From contig NZ_JACYHE010000009.1 of NCBI RefSeq assembly GCF_021696945.1, positions 62,001 to 126,000 on the forward strand: 64,000 bases of DNA. Reading direction: 5' to 3'. Numbering within the stretch: the first letter of the stretch is position 1; each line of letters starts with the position of its first letter. The position numbers and the translations under genes were made by a program. Under the pieces are notes generated by a model. The model was not told the origin of the DNA, did no database searches, and was given only the letters and a program-made list of their open reading frames with translations. The DNA comes from Streptomyces sp. JJ36. GTDB lineage: Bacteria; Actinomycetota; Actinomycetes; Streptomycetales; Streptomycetaceae. This document shows positions 43,594 through 53,071 of this stretch, one piece after another.

Positions 43594-43986
43594 TCAGACC
43601 TTGGCGATCTCGACGCCGGGTCCGCAGAGCAGACCGAGGTCCTCCGGATCGGAGGTGAGGACCGTGACGGGGCCGGGCGAGGCACGGGCCACGGCGGCCA
43701 GCACGGCGTCGATGGCGTAGCGGTGGCCGTGCAGGTGGTGCTCACGGAGCAGGGCGGTCGCCCGGTCCGCCGTCGCTCGTGTGACGTCGTGGACGTCGAT
43801 GCGGGAGAGCACCCACCGGACGCGGGCGGGGTGGAGGCGAGCGTGGTCCGCTTCGATGGTGGTCAAGGCCGTGGTGGCCACGCGCACGCCTTCTTCCCGC
43901 GCGGCTTGGACGAGGGCCAGGGTGCGGCGGTCCTTGCGGTAGAGCGTCGACAGGCCCTCGCTGTCCAGGAGGAGGGTGCCCGCCAT
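43594..43986 (-). CDS. VapC-like PIN-domain ribonuclease toxin
   Basis: 130 aa. The acidic PIN residues are in place: Asp8 (LLLDSEG), Glu45 (TTIEADH), Asp93 (YAIDAVLAAVA) and Asp113/116 (LTSDPEDL). VapC toxins cleave tRNA or rRNA and are neutralised by their partner. The ATG overlaps the stop of the antitoxin gene upstream. Its 3' end is duplicated at the end of the Crp-like gene. Confidence 0.85.
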   Translation of the reverse strand: MAGTLLLDSEGLSTLYRKDRRTLALVQAAREEGVRVATTALTTIEADHARLHPARVRWVLSRIDVHDVTRATADRATALLREHHLHGHRYAIDAVLAAVARASPGPVTVLTSDPEDLGLLCGPGVEIAKV

Positions 43987-44246
43987 CAGGCGGCGGCCCC
44001 GTCCGTGCCGCGGTGATCGTGCCGTAGCAGCGCGCGGGCTGTCTCCACCTCCTCCCGGGAGAGCGGATCATGGTCGGTCTCGAAGTCGGTGACGAGTTCC
44101 CGCAGCTTGTCCATGGCCACCCGGTGCTCCAGGGCCTCGGCCACATAGGCGGAGAAGCCGCCGGGGCCGACCTGCGCGCGAACGGTCTCGGCGAGGTCCT
44201 CGGGGAGACTGATCGAGTACTTCTTACTACCTGCCATGGTCCTCAT
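43986..44246 (-). CDS. Ribbon-helix-helix VapB-like antitoxin
   Basis: 86 aa. [20 protein letters not shown] and [19 protein letters not shown] form a ribbon-helix-helix DNA-binding unit, and the acidic C-terminus ([15 protein letters not shown]) should wrap the toxin. It overlaps the toxin gene by 1 nt. The start may be ATG 44246 or ATG 44237. Confidence 0.85.
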   Translation of the reverse strand: MRTMAGSKKYSISLPEDLAETVRAQVGPGGFSAYVAEALEHRVAMDKLRELVTDFETDHDPLSREEVETARALLRHDHRGTDGAAA

Positions 44247-44304
44247 CCTACCGCTGGTGGCAACTCGGGGCGGAGTGGCATGTGCGCGGCACCGTGCGGG
44301 CGGC

Positions 44305-44338
44305 CACGGGCCGGGCGCCGTCCGGAGCCCGGCCCGTG
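44305..44338 (-). terminator. Intrinsic hairpin terminator of metE
   Basis: CACGGGCCGGGC at 44305-44316 pairs perfectly with GCCCGGCCCGTG at 44327-44338 across a 10-nt loop, 10 nt beyond the metE stop. No clear U-tract is present, as is common in Streptomyces. Confidence 0.7.
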
Positions 44339-44348
44339 ACCGATGCGG

Positions 44349-46673
44349 TCAGGCCCGGCGGCCGGGCAGCTCCGCGCGCACCGTGCGGGCGGCGGCGACC
44401 AGGTTCTCCAGCGACGCCCGGGTCTCCGGCCAGCCGCGGGTCTTCAGGCCGCAGTCCGGGTTGACCCACAGCCGCTCGGCGGGGAGGGCCTCCAGCCCCT
44501 TGCGCAGCAGGGCGGTGATCTCCTCCGGGCCGGGGACGCGCGGCGCGTGGATGTCGTACACGCCCGGCCCGGCCTCCCGCGGGTAGCCGTGTCCGGCCAG
44601 CTCGTGCGCGATCCGCATGTGCGACCGGGCGGCCTCCAGGCTGATCACGTCGGCGTCGATGTCCTCGATGGCCTGGATGATGTCGCCGAACTCGGCGTAG
44701 CACATGTGGGTGTGGATCTGGGTCTCCGGGCGCACCCCGGCCGTGGTGAGGCGGAACGCCTCGGTGGCCCAGGCGAGATAGGCGTCCCGGGCCTCGGCCC
44801 GCAGCGGCAGGGTCTCGCGCAGCGCCGGCTCGTCCACCTGGATGACGGAGGTGCCCGCCGCCTCCAGGTCCGCCACCTCGTCGCGCAGCGCGAGGGCGAC
44901 CTGCCGGGCGGTGTCCCCGAGCGGCTGGTCGTCGCGGACGAAGGACCAGGCCAGCATGGTGACCGGCCCCGTCAGCATGCCCTTCACCGGCCGCTCCGTC
45001 TGCGCCTGCGCGTACGCCGTCCAGCGCACCGTCATCGGCCCGGGCCGGGAGACGTCGCCGGCCAGGATCGGCGGGCGGACGTACCGGGTGCCGTACGACT
45101 GCACCCAGCCGTGCCGGGTGGCGAGGTAGCCGGAGAGCTGCTCGGCGAAGTACTGCACCATGTCGTTCCGCTCGGGCTCGCCGTGCACCAGGACGTCCAG
45201 GCCCGCCTGCTCCTGGAAGCCGAGGACGTCCCGGATCTCGGCCTCGATCCGCTCCTCGTACTGCCCGGTGCCGATCCGTCCGGCCCGCAGGTCGGCGCGG
45301 GCCGTCCGCAGCGCGGGGGTCTGCGGGAACGAGCCGATGGTGGTGGTCGGCAGCAGCGGGAGGCCGAGCCGGGCGCGCTGGGCCGCGGCGCGTTCGGCGT
45401 ACGGCTGCGCGCGCCGGGCGTCCGCGGCGGTCACGGCGGCCGCGCGGGTGCGTACGGTCGGGGCGCGGGTGAGTGACGAGGCCGCGCGGGAGGCCAGGTC
45501 GGCGCGGTTGGCGGCGAGTTCGGCGGCGATGGCGCCGGTGCCCTCCGCCAGGCCCCTGGCGAGGGTGACCAGCTCCGCGGTCTTCTGCCGGGCGAAGGCC
45601 AGCCAGCGCAGCACCTCGGGGTCGATGTCGTGCTCGGCGCGGGCGTCCAGCGGCACGTGCAGCAGCGAGCAGGAGGCGGAGACGTCGACCCGGTCGGCGA
45701 GGCCCAGCAGGGTGCCGAGGGTGGACAGCGACCGCTCCAGGTCGTTGATCCAGACGTTCCGCCCGTCGACCACGCCGGCGACCAATCGCTTTCCGGGCAG
45801 CCCGCCGGCGGCGGCGAGCGCGTCCAGGTTCGCGGCGGCGGCCCCGGTGAAGTCCACGGCCAGCCCCTCGACCGGGGTCCTGGCCAGCACGGGGAGGGCG
45901 TCACCGAGGCGGTCGAAGTAGGAGGCGACCAGCAGCCGGGGGCGGTCGGTGAGCGCGCCGAGCTCCCGGTAGGCGCGGGAGGCCGCGTTCAGCTCCGCCG
46001 GGGTGCGGTCCTCGACCAGGGCGGGCTCGTCGAGCTGCACCCACCCGGCGCCCGCGGCCCGCAGGTCGGCGAGCACCTCGGCGTAGACCGGCAGCAGCCG
46101 GTCGAGCAGGGTCAACGGCTCGAAGTCCTCGGCGACGCCGGGGGCGGGCTTGGCGAGCAGCAGGTAGGTGACGGGGCCCACCAGGACCGGCCGGGCGGTG
46201 TGCCCGAGCGTCAGCGCCTCCCGCAGCTCCGCGACCTGCTTGCCGGAGTCGGCGGTGAAGACGGTGTCCGGGCCCAGTTCCGGCACCAGATAGTGGTAGT
46301 TGGTGTCGAACCACTTGGTCATCTCCAGCGGCGCCACCGCGTGCGTGCCGCGGGCCATCGCGAAGTAGCCCTCCAGGGCGTCGGCCGCCACCGCCGCGCG
46401 GTGCCGCTCCGGGACCGCGCCGACCATCACGCTGGTGTCGAGCATGTGGTCGTAGTACGAGAAGTCGCCGGTCGGGACCTCGTCGATACCGGCCTCGGCG
46501 AGCTGCCGCCAGACCGAGCGGCGCAGGTCCTTCGCCGTCTCCCGGAGGGCGCCGGCGGTGACGCGGCCCTTCCAGTACCCCTCGACGGCCTTCTTCAGCT
46601 CCCGGTCCGGCCCCTGCCGGGGGTAGCCGTACACGGTGGCCCGTGCTGCCGCGGCTGCGGACTTCGCTGTCAC
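44349..46673 (-). CDS. metE: Cobalamin-independent methionine synthase
   Basis: 774 aa from GTG 46673, 6 nt after AAGGAGAG. Both MetE barrels are present. The N-terminal one starts with [18 protein letters not shown]. The C-terminal one has [27 protein letters not shown], the zinc ligands in HTHMCYAEF and [11 protein letters not shown], and QVDEPALRE. It transfers the methyl of methyltetrahydrofolate polyglutamate to homocysteine. A cobalamin riboswitch precedes it, so expression should fall when B12 allows the MetH route. Confidence 0.97.
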   Translation of the reverse strand: MTAKSAAAAARATVYGYPRQGPDRELKKAVEGYWKGRVTAGALRETAKDLRRSVWRQLAEAGIDEVPTGDFSYYDHMLDTSVMVGAVPERHRAAVAADALEGYFAMARGTHAVAPLEMTKWFDTNYHYLVPELGPDTVFTADSGKQVAELREALTLGHTARPVLVGPVTYLLLAKPAPGVAEDFEPLTLLDRLLPVYAEVLADLRAAGAGWVQLDEPALVEDRTPAELNAASRAYRELGALTDRPRLLVASYFDRLGDALPVLARTPVEGLAVDFTGAAAANLDALAAAGGLPGKRLVAGVVDGRNVWINDLERSLSTLGTLLGLADRVDVSASCSLLHVPLDARAEHDIDPEVLRWLAFARQKTAELVTLARGLAEGTGAIAAELAANRADLASRAASSLTRAPTVRTRAAAVTAADARRAQPYAERAAAQRARLGLPLLPTTTIGSFPQTPALRTARADLRAGRIGTGQYEERIEAEIRDVLGFQEQAGLDVLVHGEPERNDMVQYFAEQLSGYLATRHGWVQSYGTRYVRPPILAGDVSRPGPMTVRWTAYAQAQTERPVKGMLTGPVTMLAWSFVRDDQPLGDTARQVALALRDEVADLEAAGTSVIQVDEPALRETLPLRAEARDAYLAWATEAFRLTTAGVRPETQIHTHMCYAEFGDIIQAIEDIDADVISLEAARSHMRIAHELAGHGYPREAGPGVYDIHAPRVPGPEEITALLRKGLEALPAERLWVNPDCGLKTRGWPETRASLENLVAAARTVRAELPGRRA

Positions 46674-46865
46674 GGAACTCTCCTTCGCGAGTCGTCTGCA
46701 CGTCCCGGGGACCGGGACGAGGGCGCGAAGGGGTGGGGGTACCAGGGGATCCCGGGTGGCATGTGTACGCCGTGTGGCGCGCATGCACCGGTCCGTTCTG
46801 GTGGTACGCCGACCCGCCCTCGAGGTCACCGGGACAACCGCACGCGGAATCGTCCGCGCACGGGC

Positions 46866-47070
46866 GACGGGCAGGTCTTCGGACTCGCGGGCACGCCTGC
46901 CGGTCTCCCGGCGGGCACCTACTGGCCGTCGCTTCCCAGACCCTGCGGTCCAGTGCGTGTGACGGCGGTCGTTCCCGCTCACCGCTGCGGGGCAGTCCCG
47001 GATTCGCACCGGGTTCCCTCTCACGTCGCACCCGCCTGGCGGACGGGGCGAACCAGTCGCCTTCCCAGAC
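46866..47070 (-). promoter_or_regulatory. Cobalamin (B12) riboswitch of metE
   Basis: On the minus strand the leader reads GAGGGAACCCGGTGCGAATC, then CGGGACTGCCCCGCAGCGGT, the highly conserved core of cobalamin riboswitches. A B12-box-like GGCCAGTAGG and the closing GTCCGAAGACCTGCC follow. About 190 nt separate it from the metE start. The same arrangement is known for actinobacterial metE. Edges are approximate. Confidence 0.9.
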
Positions 47071-47109
47071 TAGACGGACCGGGTCGCGCCGGGACAGGGC
47101 GCCGGGGGC

Positions 47110-47295
47110 TCAGGCGTCGCGGAGCGTCGTGAGGAAGGCGGACCAGGCGGCCCGGGGGATGAGGAGGGCGGGGCCCTCGGGGCGCTTGCTGTCGCGTACG
47201 GGGACGCCCTCCGGGTGGCCGTCCACCACCTCCAGGCAGCTTCCGCCGTCGCTGTTGCTGTACGACGACCGGCGCCAGTCGTAGCCACTCCCCAT
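47110..47295 (-). CDS. DUF397 small protein (orphan)
   Basis: 61 aa. The DUF397 pattern WRRSSYSNSDGGSCLEVV, then VPVRDSKRPEGPALLIP and AWSAFL, is complete. DUF397 proteins usually follow an XRE regulator gene as a BldB-related partner in development or secondary metabolism control. No such regulator lies beside this one. Confidence 0.9.
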   Translation of the reverse strand: MGSGYDWRRSSYSNSDGGSCLEVVDGHPEGVPVRDSKRPEGPALLIPRAAWSAFLTTLRDA

Positions 47296-47454
47296 AGATG
47301 TTGCTCACCGTCAGCTCCCGTGTGACAGGCGCTTCGTCACGCCGAATCCCCTGGTCAGCGTAGACCGAGCCCTCTCACTCTGTGAGGGAATCGCTACACA
47401 GCGGTCATGCGCGTTGCCGCGCGATCCCCCTTCTCTGCGAACGGAGCTGATCCC

Positions 47455-47781
47455 GTGCTGCCTTCTCTCCTCCGCCTGTGCGAGCCGCTGTTCCGGCGGT
47501 GGTGGCCCGGTTCGGGGCGTCACCGGGCGGCGTCCTCCGTTCGTCCGCCCTGCGTGAAGCCGCCGCTGCCGGAAGCGGAGCGGGCCCCGGCCCGGCCTCC
47601 CCGGCACGGTGCCGGGGTGGTGCGGGGCGAGGACACGGTTCTCGTCCGCCCGTACCTGGTCGCCCACGAGCGGGAGGAGGAGGCCCGGCTGCGGCGGGCC
47701 CGGCGGCGTGCGCTGTGGCTCGCCGTGCACGGTGTCGACGTCGGGCCTCGGCTGATCCACGGCGTGGAGGTGACGGCGTGA
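47455..47781 (+). CDS. Streptomyces hypothetical protein
   Basis: 108 aa from GTG 47455, with GGAG 8 nt upstream; an in-frame ATG at 47407 has no binding site. The N-terminal LLRLCEPLFRRWWPGSGRHR and the VLVRPYLVAHEREEEARLRR segment recur in small actinomycete proteins encoded near DUF397 genes. Function is unknown. It overlaps the next gene (GTGA). Confidence 0.6.
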   Translation: MLPSLLRLCEPLFRRWWPGSGRHRAASSVRPPCVKPPLPEAERAPARPPRHGAGVVRGEDTVLVRPYLVAHEREEEARLRRARRRALWLAVHGVDVGPRLIHGVEVTA

Positions 47782-48122
47782 CGGACCGCGTGCCGGACCG
47801 GGTGGTGGACGAGCCCGGTGAGCCGGCGAGGTTGCTGCCGTGGTGCCGTCCGGACGGGAAGCCCTGCTACCTGGTCGGTGACGGCACCGGGTACCTCTCG
47901 CGGGTGGCGGACAACATCGAGAGCGTCCAGCTCGGCATGGCCGACGACCTCCTGGGTCATGTCTCCGACCTGCTTGCGGACCGGCGGGCGACACCCGAGC
48001 AGTTGCGGTACGCCGTTGCGCGGCTGGCCGAGTCGCTGCGGGACGTGCACCGGGTCGCGCGGAGCAGGGGCGACCGGCTGCTCGCCCGGGACGGACCGCG
48101 CCGCGAGGGCACAGGCACGTGA
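47778..48122 (+). CDS. Hypothetical protein of the DUF397 neighbourhood
   Basis: 114 aa from GTG 47778, overlapping the upstream stop. LPWCRPDGKPCYLVGDGTGY followed by helical VADNIESVQLGMADDLLGH and a C-terminal amphipathic helix forms a conserved-looking core. No function is known. It is probably translated together with the gene before it. Confidence 0.65.
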   Translation: MTDRVPDRVVDEPGEPARLLPWCRPDGKPCYLVGDGTGYLSRVADNIESVQLGMADDLLGHVSDLLADRRATPEQLRYAVARLAESLRDVHRVARSRGDRLLARDGPRREGTGT

Positions 48123-48151
48123 CTCTCCCGGCCCGGGGCCGGGAGAGTCAC
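48119..48151. terminator. Bidirectional terminator
   Basis: GTGACTCTCCCGGCC at 48119-48133 and GGCCGGGAGAGTCAC at 48137-48151 form a perfect 15-bp stem with a 3-nt loop. It overlaps the stop of the plus-strand gene and faces a converging gene. Confidence 0.9.
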
Positions 48152-48159
48152 GGTCGGGG

Positions 48160-48675
48160 TCAGAGGCCGGGGCGGGTCTCGTAGCGCGGGCCCATGTCGG
48201 GGCTGTCGGTGCCCTGGAGCTCGGTGACCAGGCCGTGCTCGGTGGTCAGGTCGTGCAGCAGGGTGCGGGTCTCGTCCTGGGGCAGCCCGGCGTCACGCGC
48301 CAGCTCCTGGAGGTGGACCCCCTCGCCGCCGTGCGACCGCTCGGCGTCGGTGAGCACGCGGAAGACCCGTTCGTGCTGCTCGGTGTAGCCGGGGCGGCCG
48401 CGCCCGCGGTAGGTGGGCTCTTCCGTGCCGCCGCCCGCGGCGCCGGCCCGGGAGCCGCCGGACGTCTCCTGCCGGTGGGGGCCCTGCTTCTTGCCCTCGT
48501 GCAGGTGGGCCGTCTTCTCCTGGTGGCTGAGGGAGCTGGTGTCCGGCACATGGGTCCGCTGCCGCGAGGCCCCGGTGGTGGCCTTCCGCTCGGAGGCGGT
48601 CTCGCCGGCCCGTGCGGCCTCGTGGGCGGCGGCCCGCTTCTGGTCCTCGTCGCCCTCGATCTTCTTGCGCGTCAT
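48160..48675 (-). CDS. Hypothetical protein with C-terminal winged-helix-like region
   Basis: 171 aa. The first 95 residues are hydrophilic and charged, likely disordered (KKIEGDEDQKRAAAHEAARA). The C-terminal 70 (TEQHERVFRVLTDAERSH, then VHLQELARDAGLPQDETRTL and LHDLT) look like a winged helix. Function unknown. Confidence 0.6.
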   Translation of the reverse strand: MTRKKIEGDEDQKRAAAHEAARAGETASERKATTGASRQRTHVPDTSSLSHQEKTAHLHEGKKQGPHRQETSGGSRAGAAGGGTEEPTYRGRGRPGYTEQHERVFRVLTDAERSHGGEGVHLQELARDAGLPQDETRTLLHDLTTEHGLVTELQGTDSPDMGPRYETRPGL

Positions 48676-48769
48676 GGGGCTGTCCTCCCTCGGTGATCGG
48701 CTGGGCCGTGCGGCCGGGAGGGGCCGGCCGCGGGGGCTCCGGGCGCGCGTCCGGCGCGCCCGTCCGGGG

Positions 48770-49087
48770 TCACCGGTCGAGCTCCTCCTCGATCGGGGTC
48801 CTGGGCACCTCGCGGAGGTGCTGTGACTGCCCCGGTTTGCCGCCCAGCCGCGCCTGCTGTGCGCGCTGCGCGGCGGTGTGCGGGATGTCCGAGTCCGGTT
48901 CGGTGCGTACCGAGCGGGCCACGTCCTGGCGGTTGCCGTACTCCTCCGGCGGGATGCCGCGCAGAGCCGTCAGCACCTCCTCGGAGGCGCCTTCCCGCTC
49001 CGCCTCGCGGAGCAGCTGCTCCTTGTCCGCGGGGAAGTCGACGTTCTGCAGGGCGCCCAGCACCTCGTCGACATCGGTGTGCGCCAT
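48770..49087 (-). CDS. DUF2795-like protein
   Basis: 105 aa. VLGALQNVDFPADKEQLLRE, then REGASEEVLTALRGIP and EEYGNRQDV match the DUF2795 pattern of small bacterial proteins. The C-terminal half is polar and poorly conserved. Function unknown. It lies 94 nt upstream of the previous gene and may be co-transcribed with it. Confidence 0.7.
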   Translation of the reverse strand: MAHTDVDEVLGALQNVDFPADKEQLLREAEREGASEEVLTALRGIPPEEYGNRQDVARSVRTEPDSDIPHTAAQRAQQARLGGKPGQSQHLREVPRTPIEEELDR

Positions 49088-49222
49088 GGGTTACTCCCTG
49101 CGTGCGCTTGGCTTGCTTGGCTTCCTAGCAGGTCGGCGGGTACCCGGGGGTGTCCGCGGCCATGCCCGCCGGGGCGCCGGGGCGACCGGCCCGGGCAACC
49201 TCCGCCAGGAGGAGCGGGGCGG

Positions 49223-50413
49223 TCACGCTCCGTGGGCGGCCGCCCGGCGGAGCAGCTCCGGCGGGACCGCGTGGGCCGTACGGCCGCCGGGGCCGGTGGT
49301 GGTGACGGCGGCGCAGAGCGCGTTGAGCACCGCCTCCTCGACGGCCTCCAGGGTCGCGGCGAAGAGCGGGTCGAGGTGCGCGTCGGGGAGCGGGGCCGGG
49401 GCGGTGCCGCGCACCGGGCGGGCGGTGCTGAGGGCGAGGGCGTAGTCGCCGCTGCCGTGGGCGAAGGCGGCGCCGACGCGGGCCAGCGCGAAGACGGCGC
49501 GGCGGGCGATCCGGGTGAGCCGCCGGGAGTCCAGCGGGGCGTCCGTCGCCACGACCAGCATGCAGGAGCCGTCCTCGCCGGAGGACGTGCGCACGGCGCC
49601 CGGGGTGCCCGGGCCGGCCGGGGGAACGACGGGCGTCCCGCCGGTCCGGAGCGTCCCGCCGAAATTGGCCTGCACCAGCACTCCGAGCGTGACCGGCGCC
49701 GCGCACTCCGGCGTCACGCGCCGGGAGGCGGTGCCGATCCCCGCCTTGAAGCCCAGCGCACAGGTGCCGGTCCCGGCGCCCACACAGCCTTCGGCCACCG
49801 GGCCGTCCGTCGCGCCGCGCAGCGCGGCGCGCACGTGCTCCCCGCGGACCGGCCGGGACCGGATGTCGGAGAGCAGGCCGTCGTTGCACTCGCCGACGAC
49901 CGGGTTGAAGGAGCGCACCCCGGTGCAGTCCGGCCGCTCCAGCATCCAGTCGACCAGGGCGTCGGCCGCGCGGAAGGCGGAGAGGGTGGAGGTGAGCACG
50001 ACCGGCGACTCCAGCTCGCCGAGCTCGGCGAGCTGGGTGGCGCCGATCAGCTTGCCGTAGCCGTTCCCGGCGTGGAGCCCGGCCGGCAGGCGCCCGCCGG
50101 GTACCGGCCCCACGCCGTCCGGGACGATCGCGGTCACCCCCGTGTGCACGTCCGGTGGACGCAGCAGCGTGGTGTGGCCGACAGCGACGCCCGGCACGTC
50201 GGTGAGCGCGTTGTACGGGCCCGGGGTGCCGCCCGGCGGTACCAGGCCGAGCTCCCGGGCGCGGGGCGCCCGGTGGCCGCCCGGCTCCGTCCGCCGTACC
50301 GGCCCGCCGTCCTCGCCCGGTGGCTGCCCGTGGGCGCCGGGGGCCTCCGGCGTATCCGCGGCCCGTGTCCGCCCACCGGACCTCTCCGGCTGTGCCGGCC
50401 GCCCCTCCGCCAT
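49223..50413 (-). CDS. P1-family (DmpA/BapA-like) aminopeptidase
   Basis: 396 aa. The Ntn-like DmpA fold is indicated by LTDVPGVAVGHTTL, GNGYGKLIGATQLAELGELE and GCVGAGTGTCALGFKAGIG. The autocleavage and nucleophile serine lies in GEDGSCMLVVATDAPLDSRR. Family members release N-terminal amino acids, including D- or beta-residues. An unusual 55-residue Pro/Gly/Arg-rich N-terminus suggests that the true start may lie downstream. Confidence 0.85.
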   Translation of the reverse strand: MAEGRPAQPERSGGRTRAADTPEAPGAHGQPPGEDGGPVRRTEPGGHRAPRARELGLVPPGGTPGPYNALTDVPGVAVGHTTLLRPPDVHTGVTAIVPDGVGPVPGGRLPAGLHAGNGYGKLIGATQLAELGELESPVVLTSTLSAFRAADALVDWMLERPDCTGVRSFNPVVGECNDGLLSDIRSRPVRGEHVRAALRGATDGPVAEGCVGAGTGTCALGFKAGIGTASRRVTPECAAPVTLGVLVQANFGGTLRTGGTPVVPPAGPGTPGAVRTSSGEDGSCMLVVATDAPLDSRRLTRIARRAVFALARVGAAFAHGSGDYALALSTARPVRGTAPAPLPDAHLDPLFAATLEAVEEAVLNALCAAVTTTGPGGRTAHAVPPELLRRAAAHGA

Positions 50414-50469
50414 GCGCCGCTCCCTTCCGCCGCCCCGCTCCCGGACCGGCGCGGGGAGCGGTCAGCATC

Positions 50470-51693
50470 TCACCCGCCGGGGGCCCGGTCGTGCCGGTCC
50501 TGCGGGGCGTCCGGTGCGTCCGGGTCGTCGCGGGCGGCCCGGTACACCAGGTCGTGCCGCAGGCGGCGGGCCCGGCGCTGCCCGGCCGGGCCCGCCTCGG
50601 TGATGTCCAGGAACACGTTGTCGACGTCCGGCCAGTGCCGGGTGATCTCCTGCTTGATGCGTACGGCGGCCTCCTCGACGTCCTCGCTGTCGGTGCCGGG
50701 CACCAGGTCGACGCGGGCGGCCAGCAGCGCCGAGTGCTGGCCGATCCGCATGGTCAGCAGGTCGGTGATGGCGTCGATCTCCGGCTGCCGCTCCAGGAAG
50801 GCGTGCACCTCCTGCTGGAGGCCGGGCGGCACGGCCTCGCCCACGAGCTGGTCCCGGGCGTCCCGCCCCAGCCGGTAGGCGACGTAGATCAGCAGGGCGC
50901 TGATGCCCAGCGAGGCCGCGGCCTCCCACAGGTTGCTGCCGGTGATCAGGTGCAGGGCGATGCCGGTGAGGGCGAGCAGCACGCCGGTGACGGCGGCGCC
51001 GTCCTCGCCCAGCACGGTACGCAGGGCCGGGTCGTCGCTGTGCCGGAACTGGCGGCGGAAGGGGCGGCCCGCGGCGCGTGCCTCGTGCCGTACCTGCCGC
51101 AGCGCCTTCGCCAGCGAGACGCCCTCCGCGATCCCCGCACCGACCAGCACGGCCAGCGCCACCACATAGCCGCCGGCGGGTTCCGGCGCCGGCACGCGCA
51201 CGGCCTGGACGGCCTGGTAGAAGGAGAAGCAGCCGCCCATCACGAAGATCCCGACCGCCGCGAGCAGCGACCAGAAGAACCGCTCCTTGCCGTAGCCGAA
51301 CGGGTGCCGGGCGTCGGGCCGGCGCCGGCTCCGGCGCAGCGAGGCGAGCAGGAAGAGTTCGTTGAGGCTGTCGGCGACGGAGTGTGCGGCCTCCGAGAGC
51401 AGCGCCGCGGACCCGCTGACGACGCCGCCGGCCACCTTGGCCGCGGCGATCACCAGGTTGGCGCCGAGCGCGAGGTGGACGGTGCCGCGGGTCTCGCCGT
51501 CCCGGTCGGTGCCGCTGCCGCGGGGAGGTGCCGGTCCGGGCCCTTCCGCCGGCCCTTCCCCGGGGGCCGCGGCGGACGTGTCGTCCCGGGGAGCGGGGTG
51601 CCGGGGCGCGGTCTCCCCGGCCTGCCCGGGCTGCCCGGACTCTTCGGGCCGGGTGTCCTCCCCGGCGGGTGGGCGGTGCTGGTCGCCGGCCAT
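50470..51693 (-). CDS. Cation diffusion facilitator transporter
   Basis: 407 aa. A 65-residue Pro/Gly-rich N-terminus precedes six hydrophobic segments. LLSEAAHSVADSLNELFLL has the HxxxD metal site, RHPFGYGKERFFWSLLAA and VLGEDGAAVTGVLLALTGIA are typical CDF/SLC30 segments, and a cytoplasmic regulatory domain follows (IDAITDLLTMRIGQHSALL). It should export a divalent cation such as Zn2+ or Mn2+. It lies 56 nt upstream of the peptidase gene. Confidence 0.85.
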   Translation of the reverse strand: MAGDQHRPPAGEDTRPEESGQPGQAGETAPRHPAPRDDTSAAAPGEGPAEGPGPAPPRGSGTDRDGETRGTVHLALGANLVIAAAKVAGGVVSGSAALLSEAAHSVADSLNELFLLASLRRSRRRPDARHPFGYGKERFFWSLLAAVGIFVMGGCFSFYQAVQAVRVPAPEPAGGYVVALAVLVGAGIAEGVSLAKALRQVRHEARAAGRPFRRQFRHSDDPALRTVLGEDGAAVTGVLLALTGIALHLITGSNLWEAAASLGISALLIYVAYRLGRDARDQLVGEAVPPGLQQEVHAFLERQPEIDAITDLLTMRIGQHSALLAARVDLVPGTDSEDVEEAAVRIKQEITRHWPDVDNVFLDITEAGPAGQRRARRLRHDLVYRAARDDPDAPDAPQDRHDRAPGG

Positions 51694-51988
51694 GCGGGCT
51701 CCCGTTCTCCTTCGTCTCTCGAAATGCCGGTCCGCCGGTCCGTGGCCCGGCGCCGCGCCGCCCGGTCGCCGGAGCGCGGACGACAGAACCCACCGGTGCG
51801 GCGGGCCGTCCGGTCCACCGGGTTCCGCCGTCCGGGTACCCGTCCGGCGGTGTGACTCTCCTGCCGCCGGCCCCCGGCGTCACCGGCCTCCGAAGGATCG
51901 CCGGGCGCCCCCGGACGGCGTCCGCGCGCGAGTGTCAGTGCCCGGTGGGACGCTGGTTCGTGTCAGGGATCTCCGAAGGGAACACATC

Positions 51989-52783
51989 ATGATCACCACT
52001 GATTTCGCCCTGGGCTCACCCTGCTGGATCGACCTCGGCGTACCCGACTCGGCCACGGCCAAGTCCTTCTACGGCGCGGTCCTCGGCTGGACCTTCCAGC
52101 CCTTCGGCTCCGGGGAGGAGGAGTTCGGCTCCTTCCAGGTCGACGGCAAGACCGTCGCCGCCCTCGGCCCGCTCACGGAGGAGGGCGCCCGTTCCGCCTG
52201 GATGATCTACTTCCGGACGGCCGACGCCGAGGCGGCGGCCCGTGCGGTGCGGGAGGCCGGGGGGACGGTCCGGGTGGAGCCGTTCGACATCGACGACTAC
52301 GGGCGGATGGCGCAGTTCAGCGACCCGCAGGGCGGTCAGTTCGCGGTCTGGCAGCCGGGGAAGAGCCCGGGTCTGGAGGCGGTCGACGAGCCGGGCAGCC
52401 TGATGTGGGTGGAGCTCTACACCACCGACGCCGCCGCGGCGAAGGGCTTCTACGGCGGCCTGCTCGGCTGGGACTTCCAGGACATGCCGATGCCGGGCGA
52501 CGGCGGGACCTACACCCTGCTCGGTCCGGCCGGTGCGGGGCAGGAGCGCCAGCACGGCGGGCTGATGGAGATGCCCGCCGCGGACCTCACCCCCACCGGC
52601 GGGCGGCCGTACTGGCACCCGGTCTTCCACACCACGGACGCCGACGCCGCCCTGGCCAAGGTGACGGAGCACGGTGGCAGTGTGCAGATGGGGCCGGCGG
52701 ACATGGAGGGCGTCGGGCGCCTCGCCGTCTGCACGGACCCGTTCGGCGCGGACTTCGTGCTGCTGAAGCCCGTGGACATGTGA
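51989..52783 (+). CDS. VOC (glyoxalase/bleomycin-resistance fold) protein, two domains
   Basis: 264 aa from ATG 51989, with GAAGGGA upstream. Two tandem VOC units each begin with a similar strand-helix: PCWIDLGVPDSATAKSFYGA and LMWVELYTTDAAAAKGFYGG. Each ends in DPQGGQFAVWQP or DPFGADFVLLKP. The architecture matches Streptomyces glyoxalase-like proteins of unknown substrate. It is a single-gene unit. Confidence 0.85.
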   Translation: MITTDFALGSPCWIDLGVPDSATAKSFYGAVLGWTFQPFGSGEEEFGSFQVDGKTVAALGPLTEEGARSAWMIYFRTADAEAAARAVREAGGTVRVEPFDIDDYGRMAQFSDPQGGQFAVWQPGKSPGLEAVDEPGSLMWVELYTTDAAAAKGFYGGLLGWDFQDMPMPGDGGTYTLLGPAGAGQERQHGGLMEMPAADLTPTGGRPYWHPVFHTTDADAALAKVTEHGGSVQMGPADMEGVGRLAVCTDPFGADFVLLKPVDM

Positions 52784-53005
52784 GCCGCACGCCCCGGCGC
52801 CCTCGGGCGGCCCGCCCGCCCGGGGCCGGTCCACCGGGAGAGTTCCGTCCCGCCCGAGGAGCCCTCCGGCTCCGCTCGCGGGGCCAATTGGGCGCGGCCT
52901 GACCGCTGACGGCTCCAACGAGCCTGACGGCCCGTCGGCCGGTGTCCCACCCCCGAACGTTCGTATATCGGAGGCATATTCGCGCTGAGGCGATGCAAAC
53001 ACCTG

Positions 53006-53033
53006 TTCATGGCCCGGAGATCGTGGTTAGGCT
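53006..53033 (+). promoter_or_regulatory. Possible promoter of the 53-56 kb operon
   Basis: TTCATG at 53006-53011 and TAGGCT at 53028-53033 with a 16-bp spacer form a plausible HrdB-like promoter. Transcription would begin near 53040, about 30 nt before the first gene, which has GGAGG at 53060-53064. Confidence 0.45.
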
Positions 53034-53071
53034 CTCGCCCGGTCACCACCCACCGGTCCGGAGGCCCTTGC

